NCBI RefSeq assembly: GCF_002803065.1
Contig: NZ_NNBL01000009.1
Span: 1-64,000 of the forward strand
Source: Streptomyces sp. CB01635
Lineage (GTDB): Bacteria > Actinomycetota > Actinomycetes > Streptomycetales > Streptomycetaceae
DNA: 64,000 bases
Direction of reading: 5' to 3'
Below the pieces are notes generated by a model, which saw only the letters and a list, made by a program, of their open reading frames with translations, had not been told where the DNA came from and did no database searches. Every line of letters begins with the position of its first letter. Position 1 is the first letter of the stretch. Position numbers and translations under genes: made by a program. Below are positions 17,364-26,523 of the stretch, in pieces.

Positions 17364-17862
17364 GTCTCTGCTCCAAAGAAAGAGGGTGGTGGGAGACGTC
17401 CACCGCCTGGAACGGCGATGAAAGAGGGCGCGCATCGGACCACGGCACGAGGCCGGCATCAGAACCGATGACGCGGAGCCCGGCCGACGGAATTAATCCG
17501 AACACGTACTATCTCTGCCTGGCAAGAGGCCGTCATGAAATTATGAGAGGTTTACTTCAAGGAACCACGGTCGAAATCCACACGACTCCGCACCCGACGG
17601 AAGCGCGAGCCTGGCGTCGATCAGAGTCTGACCAACTGCGCCAGCCGACCCAGGGGTTGCAACCACTGCATGCAGCGACCGTCGGCTGGACGTCTCGGCG
17701 AGCGCGATCGAGACCCGTGCGGATGGCAGTGTCGGCATCGAGGACATCGTGCTGACGCTGCGCCATGTGACACACTCGCGCCGCCGCGCCGACCGAGCAC
17801 GGCCTCACCCGCTACGTCGAAGCCATCTGCGCCATGCAGGCCTCCGACCGCGGCTTCGCCGA
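17364..17862. other. Non-coding stretch upstream of the nic operon
   Basis: No gene with recognisable similarity was found. The part near 17490-17560 is locally AT-rich (around GGAATTAATCCG and ATGAAATTATGAGAGG) and is the best place for the nic promoter and a MarR operator, but no clear palindrome stands out. The rest has the composition of decayed coding sequence, with short frames in several phases. Confidence 0.5.
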
Positions 17863-18190
17863 CTGCCCATCCCGCGTGCGTCCGGCCGCTGGGTCGCGCG
17901 GGACGACATCATCCGGTACCTGGAGAAGTACGCCGACGTCCACGGCATCGAGGTCACCCGCGTCGAGCGGTGCCCTACCGAGGGCGGCGGCTGGCTGCTG
18001 CGGACCGCGGACGGTCGCGAGCCGGCCCGCGCGCGCGGTCGTCGCGAACACCGGTCGCAACCCCACCGCCCGCCTGCCCGGCCGGCCCGGCCGGGAGTGC
18101 TTCCCCGGTGAGCTGCTGCACGCCTGCGACTGCCGCAACTCCCGCCCGTACCAAGGTAAGGACGTGCTGGTGGTCGGCGTCGGGAACCGA
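17863..18190 (+). pseudogene. Flavin-containing monooxygenase remnant
   Basis: Pieces of an FMO-type protein are spread over at least two frames. GRWVARDDIIRYLEKYADVH and GGGWLLRTADG lie in one. ARAVVANTGRNPTARLPG, CFPGELLHACDCRNSRPYQG and KDVLVVGVGN (the second Rossmann glycine motif) lie in another. The order matches real FMOs, but the FAD-binding N-terminus and everything after the NADPH motif are lost. It is a frameshifted fragment, not a gene. Confidence 0.65.
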
Positions 18191-18375
18191 AGCGCTGGAT
18201 GTGGCGGCTGCGGTGGCCGTGGCGCCGACGGCGCACAGCGCGACCGGGGCGCTGTTGCGGAGCACGGCCCTGCGCAAGTGTCTCAGTGCAGGGGTGACCC
18301 TTCCCGAACAGTGTGCGAGCTCCTCGGGCCCGCCCCAGTGACAGCGGGGACGCGGTGGGACCGGCCCGAGGGGTT

Positions 18376-19260
18376 TCAGTTGGGCGCCGTGGCCTCGTTC
18401 ACGCAGCGCAGGACAGGTCGGCTCTTGAGCGCCGATGGATCGTCGAGCCGGGCGCCGGTGACCTCGAAGGCCCCCTGCTCGCCGGGCAGCAGGGTGACCA
18501 GCGCCCGGTCGGCCACGGCCGCCGGGTCGAGCCGGTCGGGGAACAGCGCGAGATCCCGTACGAGGGTGTGCGCGTCGACTGTGACGCGGTAGCCGTCGGC
18601 CTCGCCCGGACCGAGCGGGTCGACGTGGGCGGTAAGGTCCGCGCAGGGGAAGGCCACCTCGGTGTCTTCGGCGTAGAACTCGACCACGCGCTGCCCTCCG
18701 AGCTCGGCCACAAGCAGCTCGCGGGTCTTGTCGTCCGGCCCGGTCAGCTCGACCGGGAGCTCGATGCGTGCCACCGACCGGGGCGCGCAGTCGACCGACA
18801 TCTCCGCCTCGCCGAGCGTGGCGCCGGAAAGGGAGCGCCGGGCCACGCGCAGGGGCACGGAGTCCGAGCCCGGCGCGGTCACGGTGACGGCCGCGTCGGG
18901 CTCAGCCGGGCCCGCCCAGATCTGTGGACCGTCGTTGACCGCGTACACCGCTCCGTCACGCACGACGAGGATCCGGTCGGCGTATGCCTCGCGCAGCGCG
19001 TACCAGAGGGGTTTGCGCCGGCCGTCGACGTCGACGGCCGACCAGGAGACGACCGGCCAGCAGTCGTTGAGCTGCCAAACGACCGTGCCCATGCAGTACG
19101 GGGCGTGCGAACGGAAGTGGCGGATGCCGAAGGCGACGGCGCGGGCCTGGTTCAGCTGGGTGAGCCAGTGCCAGTCGTCGAAGTCACGGGGTTGCGGTAG
19201 GTGGTCACCCAGGCCCCGCAGGAGCTTGCCCTGGCCGTCGTCCGCTTTCGCGATCCGGGA
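18376..19260 (-). pseudogene. C-terminal fragment of a GH2 beta-mannosidase
   Basis: The frame reads ADDGQGKLLRGLGDHLPQ, DFDDWHWLTQLNQARAVAFG, GTVVWQLNDCWPVVSWSAVD and GRRKPLWYALREAYADR, then a beta-sandwich region to a normal stop. This is the end of the (beta/alpha)8 barrel and the C-terminal domains of beta-mannosidases. About 295 of the usual 800-plus residues remain. The upstream part is missing and the sequence is replaced at about 19265 by the end of the RsbU gene, so a deletion or insertion joined them. It has no start codon of its own and is presumed inactive. Confidence 0.8.
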
Positions 19261-19289
19261 CACCGCGCGGTGGGCCTCGCCTACCGCGC

Positions 19290-21617
19290 TCACGAAGCGC
19301 GCCCGGCACCGTTTCGGCGCTCCGCTGACATTCCTGTCGGTTGCTCTGCCCAAACGGTCTTTCCCTGGGTTTGATAGCGGGTGCCCCACTGTTCCGCGAC
19401 GCTCGCAATGATGAACAGTCCTCGGCCTGTCTCGTCGATGGTGCGGGCATGTTTCACCTGCGGAGCGCTGGTCGCGGTGTCGCTGACCTCGCAGGTCAGC
19501 ATCCGCTCGAAGATCAGTCGTACCTGCAGCGGCGGAGCGCCGTAGCGGACCGCGTTGCCGACGAGCTCGCTGACGATGAGCTCGGTGGTGAACGCCGTTT
19601 CCTCGTCCATGCCCCAAGCTTCCAGTTGGCGGCGGGCCGCTGCGCGGGCGATCGGGGCGGCCTCGGGGTCCGCAGGCAGGGTGCGGGTCAGTACCCGATC
19701 TTGCGGCAGCGCCTTCGTCCGGGCGAGCAGCATCTGGGCCTCGCCGGTCGGGTGGCCGCCGGTGAGCGCTTGCGCGACGTCGTCGCGCAGATCCGACAGG
19801 GGCCTTGTGCTGGCGCCGTCCAGGAGCCGGCGAAGCGGACCGGATGGCGCCAGGACAGCGTCCGCGAGCGCGGCCGTGCCCATCGCCAGAGTGCTTCCTT
19901 CGGGGAGGTCGACGGTGGTCGCGGGGAACGGGGCGTTGCCTGTTTCGGCGAGTTGGGGGCCTGAGGGAACGGCCAGGCCGGCCGAGGTACCGTCGGGGAA
20001 AACCGCGACCGGCTCGGGGAGGCCGGCGCGGGCGATGGTGCAGGTGAGATCGACCGGGTCGTAGATCGCGATAATGCAGCCGGCGGTGAGCGGCTCGCGG
20101 TTCAGGGGATCCGTGGGAGGCAGCGTTGCGCGCGCGGCCACGAGGCGGGCTACGGTGTCGCTGAGGCGGGCCAGCAGCTCGTCGGGTTGCAGGTCCAGGG
20201 CGGCGAGTGTATGGACGGCCGTCCGCAGGAGTCCCATCGTGATGGCCGCGGCGATACCTTGCCCTGCCACGTCGCCGACGATCAGCGCGGTCCGTGCGCC
20301 GGGCAGTGCGATCGCGTCGGACCACGCGCCGCCACCCTCCGGAGCAGGAAGGTGCAGTTGGGAGATCTCCACGGTGGCATGTGTCGCCGGTTGGTGCGGG
20401 AGAAGTCTGCGCTGGACGGTTCGCGCGATGATCCACTCACGCATGAACTGACGGGCGTTGTCGATGCAGAGCGCAGCGTGCGCACACACAGCGGACGCCA
20501 CCGCGACGTCCTCCTCTTCGAAGGGGTCTTCTTGCTGGTGGCGGTAGAAGCTGACCACGCCCAGAACATGACCGCGCAACGCCAGCGGTGCCACGATCAA
20601 GGAGTGGGCACCGGATCGCCTGATGACGTCGGCTCGGGCCGGGTCGACGGCCAGCCACGAGCTGTCCTCCTCGATCGCCACGAGGCGCGGCCGAAGGTCG
20701 GACAGGACGTCCGAGAAGGGGGTGCCAGCTGGCAGGGGTCGCACGACTCCGAGCGGGTGACCCGCGATTCGGCCTTGGAAGGCTGCTCGGCGCAGTGGAA
20801 CGTCCCGGTGGACGGGTACCGGGGGAGGGTCCTCTCCGCAGACGACGTCTTCGATCACCGAGACGTCGGCGATGCCGGCGAAGGCGGGCACTACTGCCTC
20901 CACCAGCTCCCGGCAGACATCCATCACGTTCAGCCGGTGCCCGACTTGTGTACGGACCGTGTCCAGGACGGCCAGGCGGTTCTGTGCGCTCTCTCGCTCG
21001 GTGACGTCGACCGTGGATGCCACCAGTCCGACCACATTGCCGACGGAGTCCTCCAAGCGGAAGTAAGAGACAGAGTGGATACGGTGCGTGGGCTGGCCTG
21101 GTGCCTTGATGCGCCGGACGAGCCGGTTCACGACCGGTTCTCCGCTCTCCAGGACCTTTTGCGCCACAGCGGCTTCTTCCTCGGGGTCTTCGAGTTCACA
21201 CGCCTCGGTGAAATGCTTGCCCAGCAGGTGCCTCACTGGTGTGTCATGTGGCCCGCCGGTGGCGGTGCTCATGCGGACCACGCGAAGCTGATTGTCGAGG
21301 ACGTGCAGTCCCACTGGGGAATGGGTGAACGCAGCCTTCAAGGCTGCCACGTCCTGTCCCGACATGGTGTCCCCCGCTGCGAGCATCTGCCACAACACGG
21401 AAGTACCTCGAAGTACCGGCTTGACCAGCACCGCGGCCGCATCCGAGAAGCTCTCCCCCCGCCGTTCGCCCTCAGCGGCGACCTCGCGCATGAGCGCGGT
21501 CACGGACTCGCCGACGGCCTCTTCGGCGGACCAACCGAACAGCTCCTCGGCCGGACGCCTCCACTCGATCACCCGGCCGCTCTCATCGATGAGTACGAGC
21601 ACGTCACCGCTGGGCAT
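19290..21617 (-). CDS. PAS-GAF SpoIIE/RsbU-family protein phosphatase with anti-sigma kinase domain
   Basis: A 775-residue multidomain regulator. Two PAS regions come first (about residues 5-60, GRVIEWRRPAEELFGWSAEE, and 80-200), then a GAF domain (about 225-380). A PP2C/SpoIIE phosphatase follows (about 395-600, with GDVAGQGIAAAITMGLLRTA), and an HATPase_c domain of the RsbW type at the end (ELIVSELVGNAVRYG and DETGRGLFIIASVAEQWG). Such proteins control alternative sigma factors by dephosphorylating anti-anti-sigma factors. The start is ATG 21617, preceded by GGAGG at good spacing. The neighbours are gene debris, so its targets cannot be guessed from context. Confidence 0.87.
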   Translation of the reverse strand: MPSGDVLVLIDESGRVIEWRRPAEELFGWSAEEAVGESVTALMREVAAEGERRGESFSDAAAVLVKPVLRGTSVLWQMLAAGDTMSGQDVAALKAAFTHSPVGLHVLDNQLRVVRMSTATGGPHDTPVRHLLGKHFTEACELEDPEEEAAVAQKVLESGEPVVNRLVRRIKAPGQPTHRIHSVSYFRLEDSVGNVVGLVASTVDVTERESAQNRLAVLDTVRTQVGHRLNVMDVCRELVEAVVPAFAGIADVSVIEDVVCGEDPPPVPVHRDVPLRRAAFQGRIAGHPLGVVRPLPAGTPFSDVLSDLRPRLVAIEEDSSWLAVDPARADVIRRSGAHSLIVAPLALRGHVLGVVSFYRHQQEDPFEEEDVAVASAVCAHAALCIDNARQFMREWIIARTVQRRLLPHQPATHATVEISQLHLPAPEGGGAWSDAIALPGARTALIVGDVAGQGIAAAITMGLLRTAVHTLAALDLQPDELLARLSDTVARLVAARATLPPTDPLNREPLTAGCIIAIYDPVDLTCTIARAGLPEPVAVFPDGTSAGLAVPSGPQLAETGNAPFPATTVDLPEGSTLAMGTAALADAVLAPSGPLRRLLDGASTRPLSDLRDDVAQALTGGHPTGEAQMLLARTKALPQDRVLTRTLPADPEAAPIARAAARRQLEAWGMDEETAFTTELIVSELVGNAVRYGAPPLQVRLIFERMLTCEVSDTATSAPQVKHARTIDETGRGLFIIASVAEQWGTRYQTQGKTVWAEQPTGMSAERRNGAGRAS

Positions 21618-21856
21618 TCGAAAACACCTCCACACCCATCGTTACGCCGATCGGCTCAGCCCGCCTCCCACCAGGTCTATCCAGGATCTGTCGTCAAAGA
21701 TCTGAGCATTCCCCCCGGACTCAACCGCCCTCCGGAGCCGTTACTCTGCGCGCCGTCTCGCCGCGCGCAGATCCCCAACGGCCACGCTCGCGGGGATCCG
21801 GCTCGGCCAGAGCTACACAAAGCGGGGCCGGCTCTGGGCCGTCCGAGGACGCCTAA

Positions 21857-22614
21857 GTGATCGTCTCAACTGGCTTGATCACTAAGCTGGTGGGCGTGAT
21901 GGCGATGGTGGAGCGGCTGGTGCCGGAAGGGTTGTGGGAGTTGTTCCAGCGGGTGGTCCCGGCTGCACCGGTACGGCCTCAAGGTGGCGGCCGACGTCGG
22001 TACGGGGACCGCCAAGTGCTGGCGGCCATCGTGTTCGTGGCCACGACCGGCTGCACGTGGCGCCAGCTCCCGCCAGGCTTCGGGCCGTCCGGGCCAACCG
22101 CTCACCGGCGGTTTACCGAGTGGAGCCGTGCCCAGGTGTGGGGCAAGCTTCATCGCTTGGTCCTGGACGAGCTCGGTGCGCGCGGCGCCTTGGATTGGTC
22201 GCGTTGTGCGATCGATTCAGTGAACATGCGGGCAGCGAAAGGGGGGACCTGACGGGTCCGAATCCCGTAGATCGCGGGAAGAAGGGCTCAAAGATCCACT
22301 TGATCACCGAGCGAACCGGTCTGCCTCTCTCCATTGGTATCTCCGCTGCGAACACCCACGACAGGAAGGGCCTGGAGGCCGGCGTGGACCGCGCCGGCGA
22401 CGGCCCGCCAAGCTCCATGGCGACAAGGGGTACGACTACGACCACCTGCGGCGATGGCTGCGCTCGCGGAACATCACTCCGCACATCGCGCGCAAGGGCA
22501 TTGAGTCCTCCCAGCGGCTGGGCCGACATCGTTGGACCGTGGAGCGAACGGTGGCCTGGCTTGCAGGCTGGCATCGCCGCCACCCTCATCTGCTACCGGC
22601 GGCTTACCAGATGA
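21857..22614 (+). mobile_element. Decayed IS5-family insertion sequence
   Basis: ORF A (21857-22252) contains RVVPAAPVRPQGGGRRRYGD, TTGCTWRQLPPGFGPSGPTA and DWSRCAIDSVNMRAAKGG, then stops. The next frame continues LTGPNPVDRGKKGSKIHLIT and SIGISAANTHDRKGLE. The switch lies at AAAGGGGGG, the sort of slippery run used for programmed frameshifting in the IS427 group, so that break may be original. After GLE a further indel shifts the frame to KLHGDKGYDYDHLRRWL and RHRWTVERTVAWLAGW. A final deletion leaves AATLICYRRLTR in yet another frame. The element is therefore dead. Imperfect inverted ends may lie near 21855-21870 and 22615-22630. Confidence 0.75.
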
Positions 22615-22620
22615 GGGATC

Positions 22621-23112
22621 TCACTGGGTGTCAGGCTGACGGCGGGCAAGGATGATTCCCCCCAGGGTGCTCTCGGCCGAGGTGAGCGTGCTGTGTTGGT
22701 CGACGGTGAAGCCGGCCTCGTTAAGCCAGCCGGTCATCTGGCTGTGCCGACGACGATGGACGTGGACCTTCATCGGGTGGCCGCCGTAGCCCTCCGTCTT
22801 CATCTTCGACTCGTCCCCGACATGAAAACTGAGGAGCAGCGATCCGCCTGGCTGCAGCACTCGATGGAAGTGCTTGAAGACCGTGTCGATCTCCGTGTCG
22901 GGGATGTGAATCAGCGAGTACCAGGCGACCAGGCCGACCATCGAGCCATCGGCGAGGTCGAGGTCCGTCATGGAGCCGAGTTCAAACCGCAGATCGGGGT
23001 GGTCACGCCGGGCCACCTCGATCATCCCCGGCGATAGGTCGATTCCGAACGCGTCCAAGCCCAGCTGGCGCAAGTGAGCTGTAATCCGCCCCGACCCACA
23101 TCCCACGTAGCG
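22621..23112 (-). pseudogene. Class I SAM-dependent methyltransferase, N-terminally truncated
   Basis: The frame carries motif I VGCGSGRITAHLRQLGLDAF, the acidic loop GIDLSPGMIEVARRDHP, SMTDLDLADGSMVGLVAWYS and the C-terminal LLSFHVGDESKMKTEGYGG. This is a small Methyltransf_11/25-type enzyme. The 40 to 50 residues normally preceding motif I are absent, and the sequence above 23112 belongs to an unrelated PAS fragment on the other strand. A long upstream frame exists, but its first 26 residues look random. Probably a broken gene; a functional short form cannot be ruled out. Confidence 0.65.
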
Positions 23113-23125
23113 GGTGTGACACCTG

Positions 23126-23278
23126 CACGACGCCGTGTTCCACAGCACCCTCGGCGATCTCCCCGAGCCGGGCGACAAGGGATACGCCACGGTCGATAGA
23201 CAGGGTGTGCTGACGGACTGGAGCCCAGGTGCCGAGCGGCTGCTTGATTACACCGCCGAGGAAGTCCGCAGGCGGCGC
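23126..23278 (+). pseudogene. PAS-domain fragment of a sensor protein
   Basis: GYATVDRQGVLTDWSPGAER followed by LLDYTAEEVRRR is a clear N-terminal half of a PAS domain, as found at the start of SpoIIE-type phosphatases and sensor kinases. It ends abruptly at about 23278. The remaining bases to 23460 show no recognisable protein on either strand, although a minus-strand frame ends with MDGSVLVCEASP and could be another tail. It is back to back with the truncated methyltransferase, so this spot is a deletion joint. Confidence 0.55.
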
Positions 23279-23460
23279 GGCCCTAGGGCGATGCCTCGCA
23301 GACGAGGACCGAACCGTCCATGGCCCGTCCCGCGAGGTGAAGACTCCATGCCTGCTGGGCCGTGTCGGCGAGCCACTGCGGGTCTGTTCCGCCCCGATCC
23401 GCGGTGTCGCGCAGCTCCTCACCACCGATCCGTCCACAAGCAACAAGGGCGAGCGCCGCT

Positions 23461-24117
23461 TCAGCGCTGCTCAGCCACACCGACGATGCGTAGCGCGATG
23501 TCGCCGTACTGGTAGGCGAGTTGGTCGACGGTGAACTCGCCCACCTCGTGGAACCAGCTGGACACACCGATACCCATGTCCAGGATCGAGTACGAGGCGA
23601 TCCTCGCCGACTGAACATGGAAGACGCCCTCGGCGGCGCCCCGCTCGATGAGTTCGCGGAAGCGGCGTTCGTAGGCGCTGCGGCGGCTGAGGACCCGGTC
23701 CTGGTCGGGCTGCTCCAGGCTGCCGATCTCACGGTTGCCGACGAACGCCTCCAGGCGATGGCGCGCGTGGTAGCGGATGTGCGCCTCCACGGAGCGGCGC
23801 AACTGCTCGTGGACGTCGTCCACTCCGGCGACGGCCGCCCTGTTGTCGGCGATGAGCTGCTCCATCGTCCCGATCATGATCTCGACCAGCAGCTCTTGCT
23901 TGGACTCCACGTGTTTGTAGAGGCTCGGACCGCGGATGCCGACCGCGGCCCCGATGTCGGCCATGGTGGTGGACCGATAGCCCTGCGCGGCGAACAGCTG
24001 CAGCGCGGCCTGCCGGATCGCCGACCGGCGGTCGGCCGGGGAGGCGCCCCCGGGCTGTGCGGGTCGGTGCGGACGTTCGTAGGACCCGTCTTGGGTCGCA
24101 CCTTGAGCTGCACGCAT
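23461..24117 (-). CDS. TetR-family regulator of the adjacent acyl-CoA genes
   Basis: A 218-residue TetR protein. The DNA-binding domain lies at about residues 28-75 (AALQLFAAQGYRSTTMADIG, with recognition helix GIRGPSLYKHVESKQELL), followed by a TetR_C-type ligand domain of about 140 residues. It is divergent from an acyl-CoA dehydrogenase, APH-kinase and SDR operon, with 146 bp between the starts containing symmetrical elements. The ligand domain resembles KstR2-like and fatty-acid TetR repressors, so an acyl-CoA effector is a reasonable guess. Confidence 0.83.
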   Translation of the reverse strand: MRAAQGATQDGSYERPHRPAQPGGASPADRRSAIRQAALQLFAAQGYRSTTMADIGAAVGIRGPSLYKHVESKQELLVEIMIGTMEQLIADNRAAVAGVDDVHEQLRRSVEAHIRYHARHRLEAFVGNREIGSLEQPDQDRVLSRRSAYERRFRELIERGAAEGVFHVQSARIASYSILDMGIGVSSWFHEVGEFTVDQLAYQYGDIALRIVGVAEQR

Positions 24118-24138
24118 CCGAACCCCCGAAGCTATCCA

Positions 24139-24247
24139 CCATTAGCCGCGTCTCCGGCCTCAAGCACCACACTATAGCCGTCGCTTTCGCTCGTGGTCTT
24201 GACATGGGGCTCGCTTCAGCTCTCTCATGGCTAATGGTCAGTAGCCA
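24139..24247. promoter_or_regulatory. Divergent promoter region with putative TetR operators
   Basis: CCATTAGCC at 24139-24147 and its exact reverse complement GGCTAATGG at 24229-24237 lie near the two divergent starts. The second is part of an imperfect palindrome TGGCTA-N8-TAGCCA (24228-24247), just upstream of the dehydrogenase ribosome binding site. One copy faces each gene, as expected for a TetR protein that represses itself and its neighbour. This motif differs from the TGAAC-type palindrome elsewhere in the window. Confidence 0.55.
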
Positions 24248-24263
24248 AGATCAGAGGTGAAGC

Positions 24264-25466
24264 ATGACCATCGGGTTCGAGATCGACGACAGGGTCGCCG
24301 ACATCGCGCGGCGCACCACCGACTTCGTTCGAGATGTGGTGATACCTGAGGAACAGGCCTGCGACGGGAACGTCCATACGGGGCCGGAGCCGCTGCGCCG
24401 GCGATTGCAGGAGGCCGCCCGGACGGCCGGGGTGTTCGCCCCGCACGTGGGCACCGACTGGGGCGGGCTCGGGCTCGACCTGTGCGGGCAGGCGGTGGTG
24501 TTCGAGGCGGCCGGGCACTCGCTGCTGGGACCGCTCGCCCTCAACTGCGCGGCGCCCGACGAGGGCAACATGCATCTGCTCGAAGTCGTCGCCACGGCGG
24601 AGCAGAAGGAGCGGTATCTGGGGCGTTTGGCCGCCGGTGAGGTGCGGTCCTGCTTCGCGATGACCGAACCGGCGCCGGGCGCGGGTTCCGACCCGCGCGC
24701 GCTCGCCACGACCGCGACGAGGATCGACGGCGGCTGGCGGATCGACGGCCGCAAGTGGTTCATCAGCGGCGCGGACGGCGCAGGCTTCGCCATCTGTATG
24801 GCCCGCACCAGCGGCGGCCCCGGCGACGCCGGCGGCGCGACGATGTTCCTCGTCGACGCCGACAATCCCGGCATGAAGATCGTCCGGAACATCGACACCC
24901 TCGACCAGGGACTGTTCGGCGGACACAGTGAGGTCGTGTTCGAGAACTGCGAAGTGGGCGCCGACGCCGTGCTGGGCGAGGTGGACCAGGGATTCAAGTA
25001 CGCGCAGGTGCGCCTGGGCCCCGCCCGGATGACACACTGCATGCGCTGGCTCGGAGTGGCGCGCCGGGCACAGGACATCGCCCTGGAGCGCGCCGCCGAG
25101 CGCTCGGCCTTCGGTAGGCCGCTGGCCGAACTGGGCATGGTGCAACAGCTGTTGGCCGACTCCGAGATCGACATCGAGACCAGCCGTGCGGTCCTGTGGC
25201 GGGCCTGCTGGGAGCTGGACCAGGGCCGCTCGGCCGCACAGCACACCTCCATCGCGAAGACGTACGTCTCCGAGGCCGTGAACCGGGTCGTCGACCGCGC
25301 GGTGCAGGTGTGCGGCGCACTCGGTATCTCGGGGGACGCCCCGCTGTCGCGGCTGTACCGCGAGGTGCGTCCGTTCCGGATCTACGACGGCCCGTCCGAG
25401 ACCCACCGCTGGGCGATCGCCAAGCGCGCGGTGCGGACGGCACGGGAGCGGAGGGACGCGCGGTGA
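24264..25466 (+). CDS. ACAD10/11-like acyl-CoA dehydrogenase
   Basis: A 400-residue acyl-CoA dehydrogenase-fold flavoprotein. SCFAMTEPAPGAGSDPRAL is the FAD/substrate motif near residue 130, and GRKWFISGADGAG follows. NCAAPDEGNMHLLE matches the ACAD11 NCSAPDTGNMELL signature. Near the C-terminus, IYDGPSETH stands where ordinary dehydrogenases have YEGT, so the usual glutamate is Asp, also as in ACAD10/11. Mammalian ACAD10/11 and bacterial LvaC act on 4-phosphoacyl-CoAs made by an APH-like kinase, and such a kinase is the next gene. A conventional alpha,beta-dehydrogenation remains possible. A GAGGTG ribosome site precedes ATG 24264. Confidence 0.85.
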   Translation: MTIGFEIDDRVADIARRTTDFVRDVVIPEEQACDGNVHTGPEPLRRRLQEAARTAGVFAPHVGTDWGGLGLDLCGQAVVFEAAGHSLLGPLALNCAAPDEGNMHLLEVVATAEQKERYLGRLAAGEVRSCFAMTEPAPGAGSDPRALATTATRIDGGWRIDGRKWFISGADGAGFAICMARTSGGPGDAGGATMFLVDADNPGMKIVRNIDTLDQGLFGGHSEVVFENCEVGADAVLGEVDQGFKYAQVRLGPARMTHCMRWLGVARRAQDIALERAAERSAFGRPLAELGMVQQLLADSEIDIETSRAVLWRACWELDQGRSAAQHTSIAKTYVSEAVNRVVDRAVQVCGALGISGDAPLSRLYREVRPFRIYDGPSETHRWAIAKRAVRTARERRDAR

Positions 25467-26491
25467 CCACCTCAGAGGAGGCCGTGATCGGCGTCGACGT
25501 GCCCGCCCTGCGGCGCTACTTCGAGCGCCATGTACCGGATTTCACGGGCGAGTTGCGGATCGCGCTGTTGCAGGGCGGGCGCTCCAATCTCACGTACGAC
25601 GTCACCGATGGGACGCACCGGTGGGTGCTGCGCAGGCCGCCGCTGGGCGTGCTGACGCCGACCGCACACGACATGGACCGCGAGTACCGCGTCGTCGCCG
25701 CGCTCGGCGGCACAGGGGTGCCGGTCGCCAGGGCCGAGCTGTCGTGCACGGACTCGGACGTGATCGGGGCGCCGTTCTGCGTCGTCGACTTCGTGGAGGG
25801 GCCGGTGCTGCGCGACGGGGACCGGGCCGCCGAGCTGCCGCCCTCCGACGCGCGAAGGGCCGCCGAGGCGCTCGTGGACGCGCTGGCGGCGCTGCACTCG
25901 GTCGATGCCGCCGCTGTCGGGCTCGGCGACTTCGGCCGCCCCGACGGCTATCTGGAGCGTCAGGTGCGCCGGTGGAGAGGCCAATGGGACAAGGTCGCCA
26001 CCCGGACGCTGCCCGACGTCGACGAACTGCACGGCAGGCTCGCCCGCGCCCTGCCCGCGAGCGGCGCGCCGACGATCGTGCACGGCGACTACCGCCTCGA
26101 CAACACCATCCTGGCCCCGGGCGACTTCGGCCGGATCGCCGCCATCGTCGACTGGGAGATGGCCACACTCGGCGATCCGCTCGCCGACCTCGGAATGCTC
26201 CTCATGTACTGGGACGCGACCTGCGAACCGGTCCTCGGGGCACGCCACGTCCCGACGGCCAACCCCGGTTTCCCCTCCGGGCAGGACCTGGCCGAGCGCT
26301 ACGCCGCCAAGTCCGGCCGTGATGTCCGATCCCTGAGCTACTACCAGGCGTTGGCCTGCTTCAAGCTCGCCGTGATCGCGGAGGGCATCCATGCCCGCTA
26401 CGCGGCGGGGCAGACCGTGGGCACGGGTTTCGAGCGGGTCGGCTCCGCGGTGCCCGCGCTGCTGAACTCAGGACTGGAGCTGCTGTCGTGA
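25463..26491 (+). CDS. APH-fold kinase, probable hydroxyacyl-CoA kinase (LvaA/ACAD11-kinase type)
   Basis: A 342-residue aminoglycoside-phosphotransferase-fold protein. The nucleotide loop is LLQGGRSNLTYDVTDG with WVLRRPP following. The catalytic loop reads IVHGDYRLDNTIL, and the metal site is AIVDWEMATLGDPLADLGM. GTG 25463 overlaps the dehydrogenase stop. The paired gene and the sequence class match the kinase half of ACAD10/11 and Pseudomonas LvaA, which phosphorylates 4-hydroxyvaleryl-CoA. Drug resistance is unlikely in this context. The actual hydroxyacyl substrate is unknown. Confidence 0.8.
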   Translation: MTTSEEAVIGVDVPALRRYFERHVPDFTGELRIALLQGGRSNLTYDVTDGTHRWVLRRPPLGVLTPTAHDMDREYRVVAALGGTGVPVARAELSCTDSDVIGAPFCVVDFVEGPVLRDGDRAAELPPSDARRAAEALVDALAALHSVDAAAVGLGDFGRPDGYLERQVRRWRGQWDKVATRTLPDVDELHGRLARALPASGAPTIVHGDYRLDNTILAPGDFGRIAAIVDWEMATLGDPLADLGMLLMYWDATCEPVLGARHVPTANPGFPSGQDLAERYAAKSGRDVRSLSYYQALACFKLAVIAEGIHARYAAGQTVGTGFERVGSAVPALLNSGLELLS

Positions 26492-26523
26492 CCGCGACCA
26501 CACAGTCGTACGAAGGAGACACC

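Noticed and set aside
17690..17860. A possible protein tail (IETRADGSVGIEDIVLTL) before the monooxygenase remnant
   Set aside because: It looks protein-like but I could not tie it to a family with confidence; it is short and lacks a start and a consistent continuation.
23283..23460. A minus-strand frame ending in MDGSVLVCEASP
   Set aside because: It could be the tail of a lost gene, but the upstream part of the frame overlaps the TetR gene and no family is recognisable.
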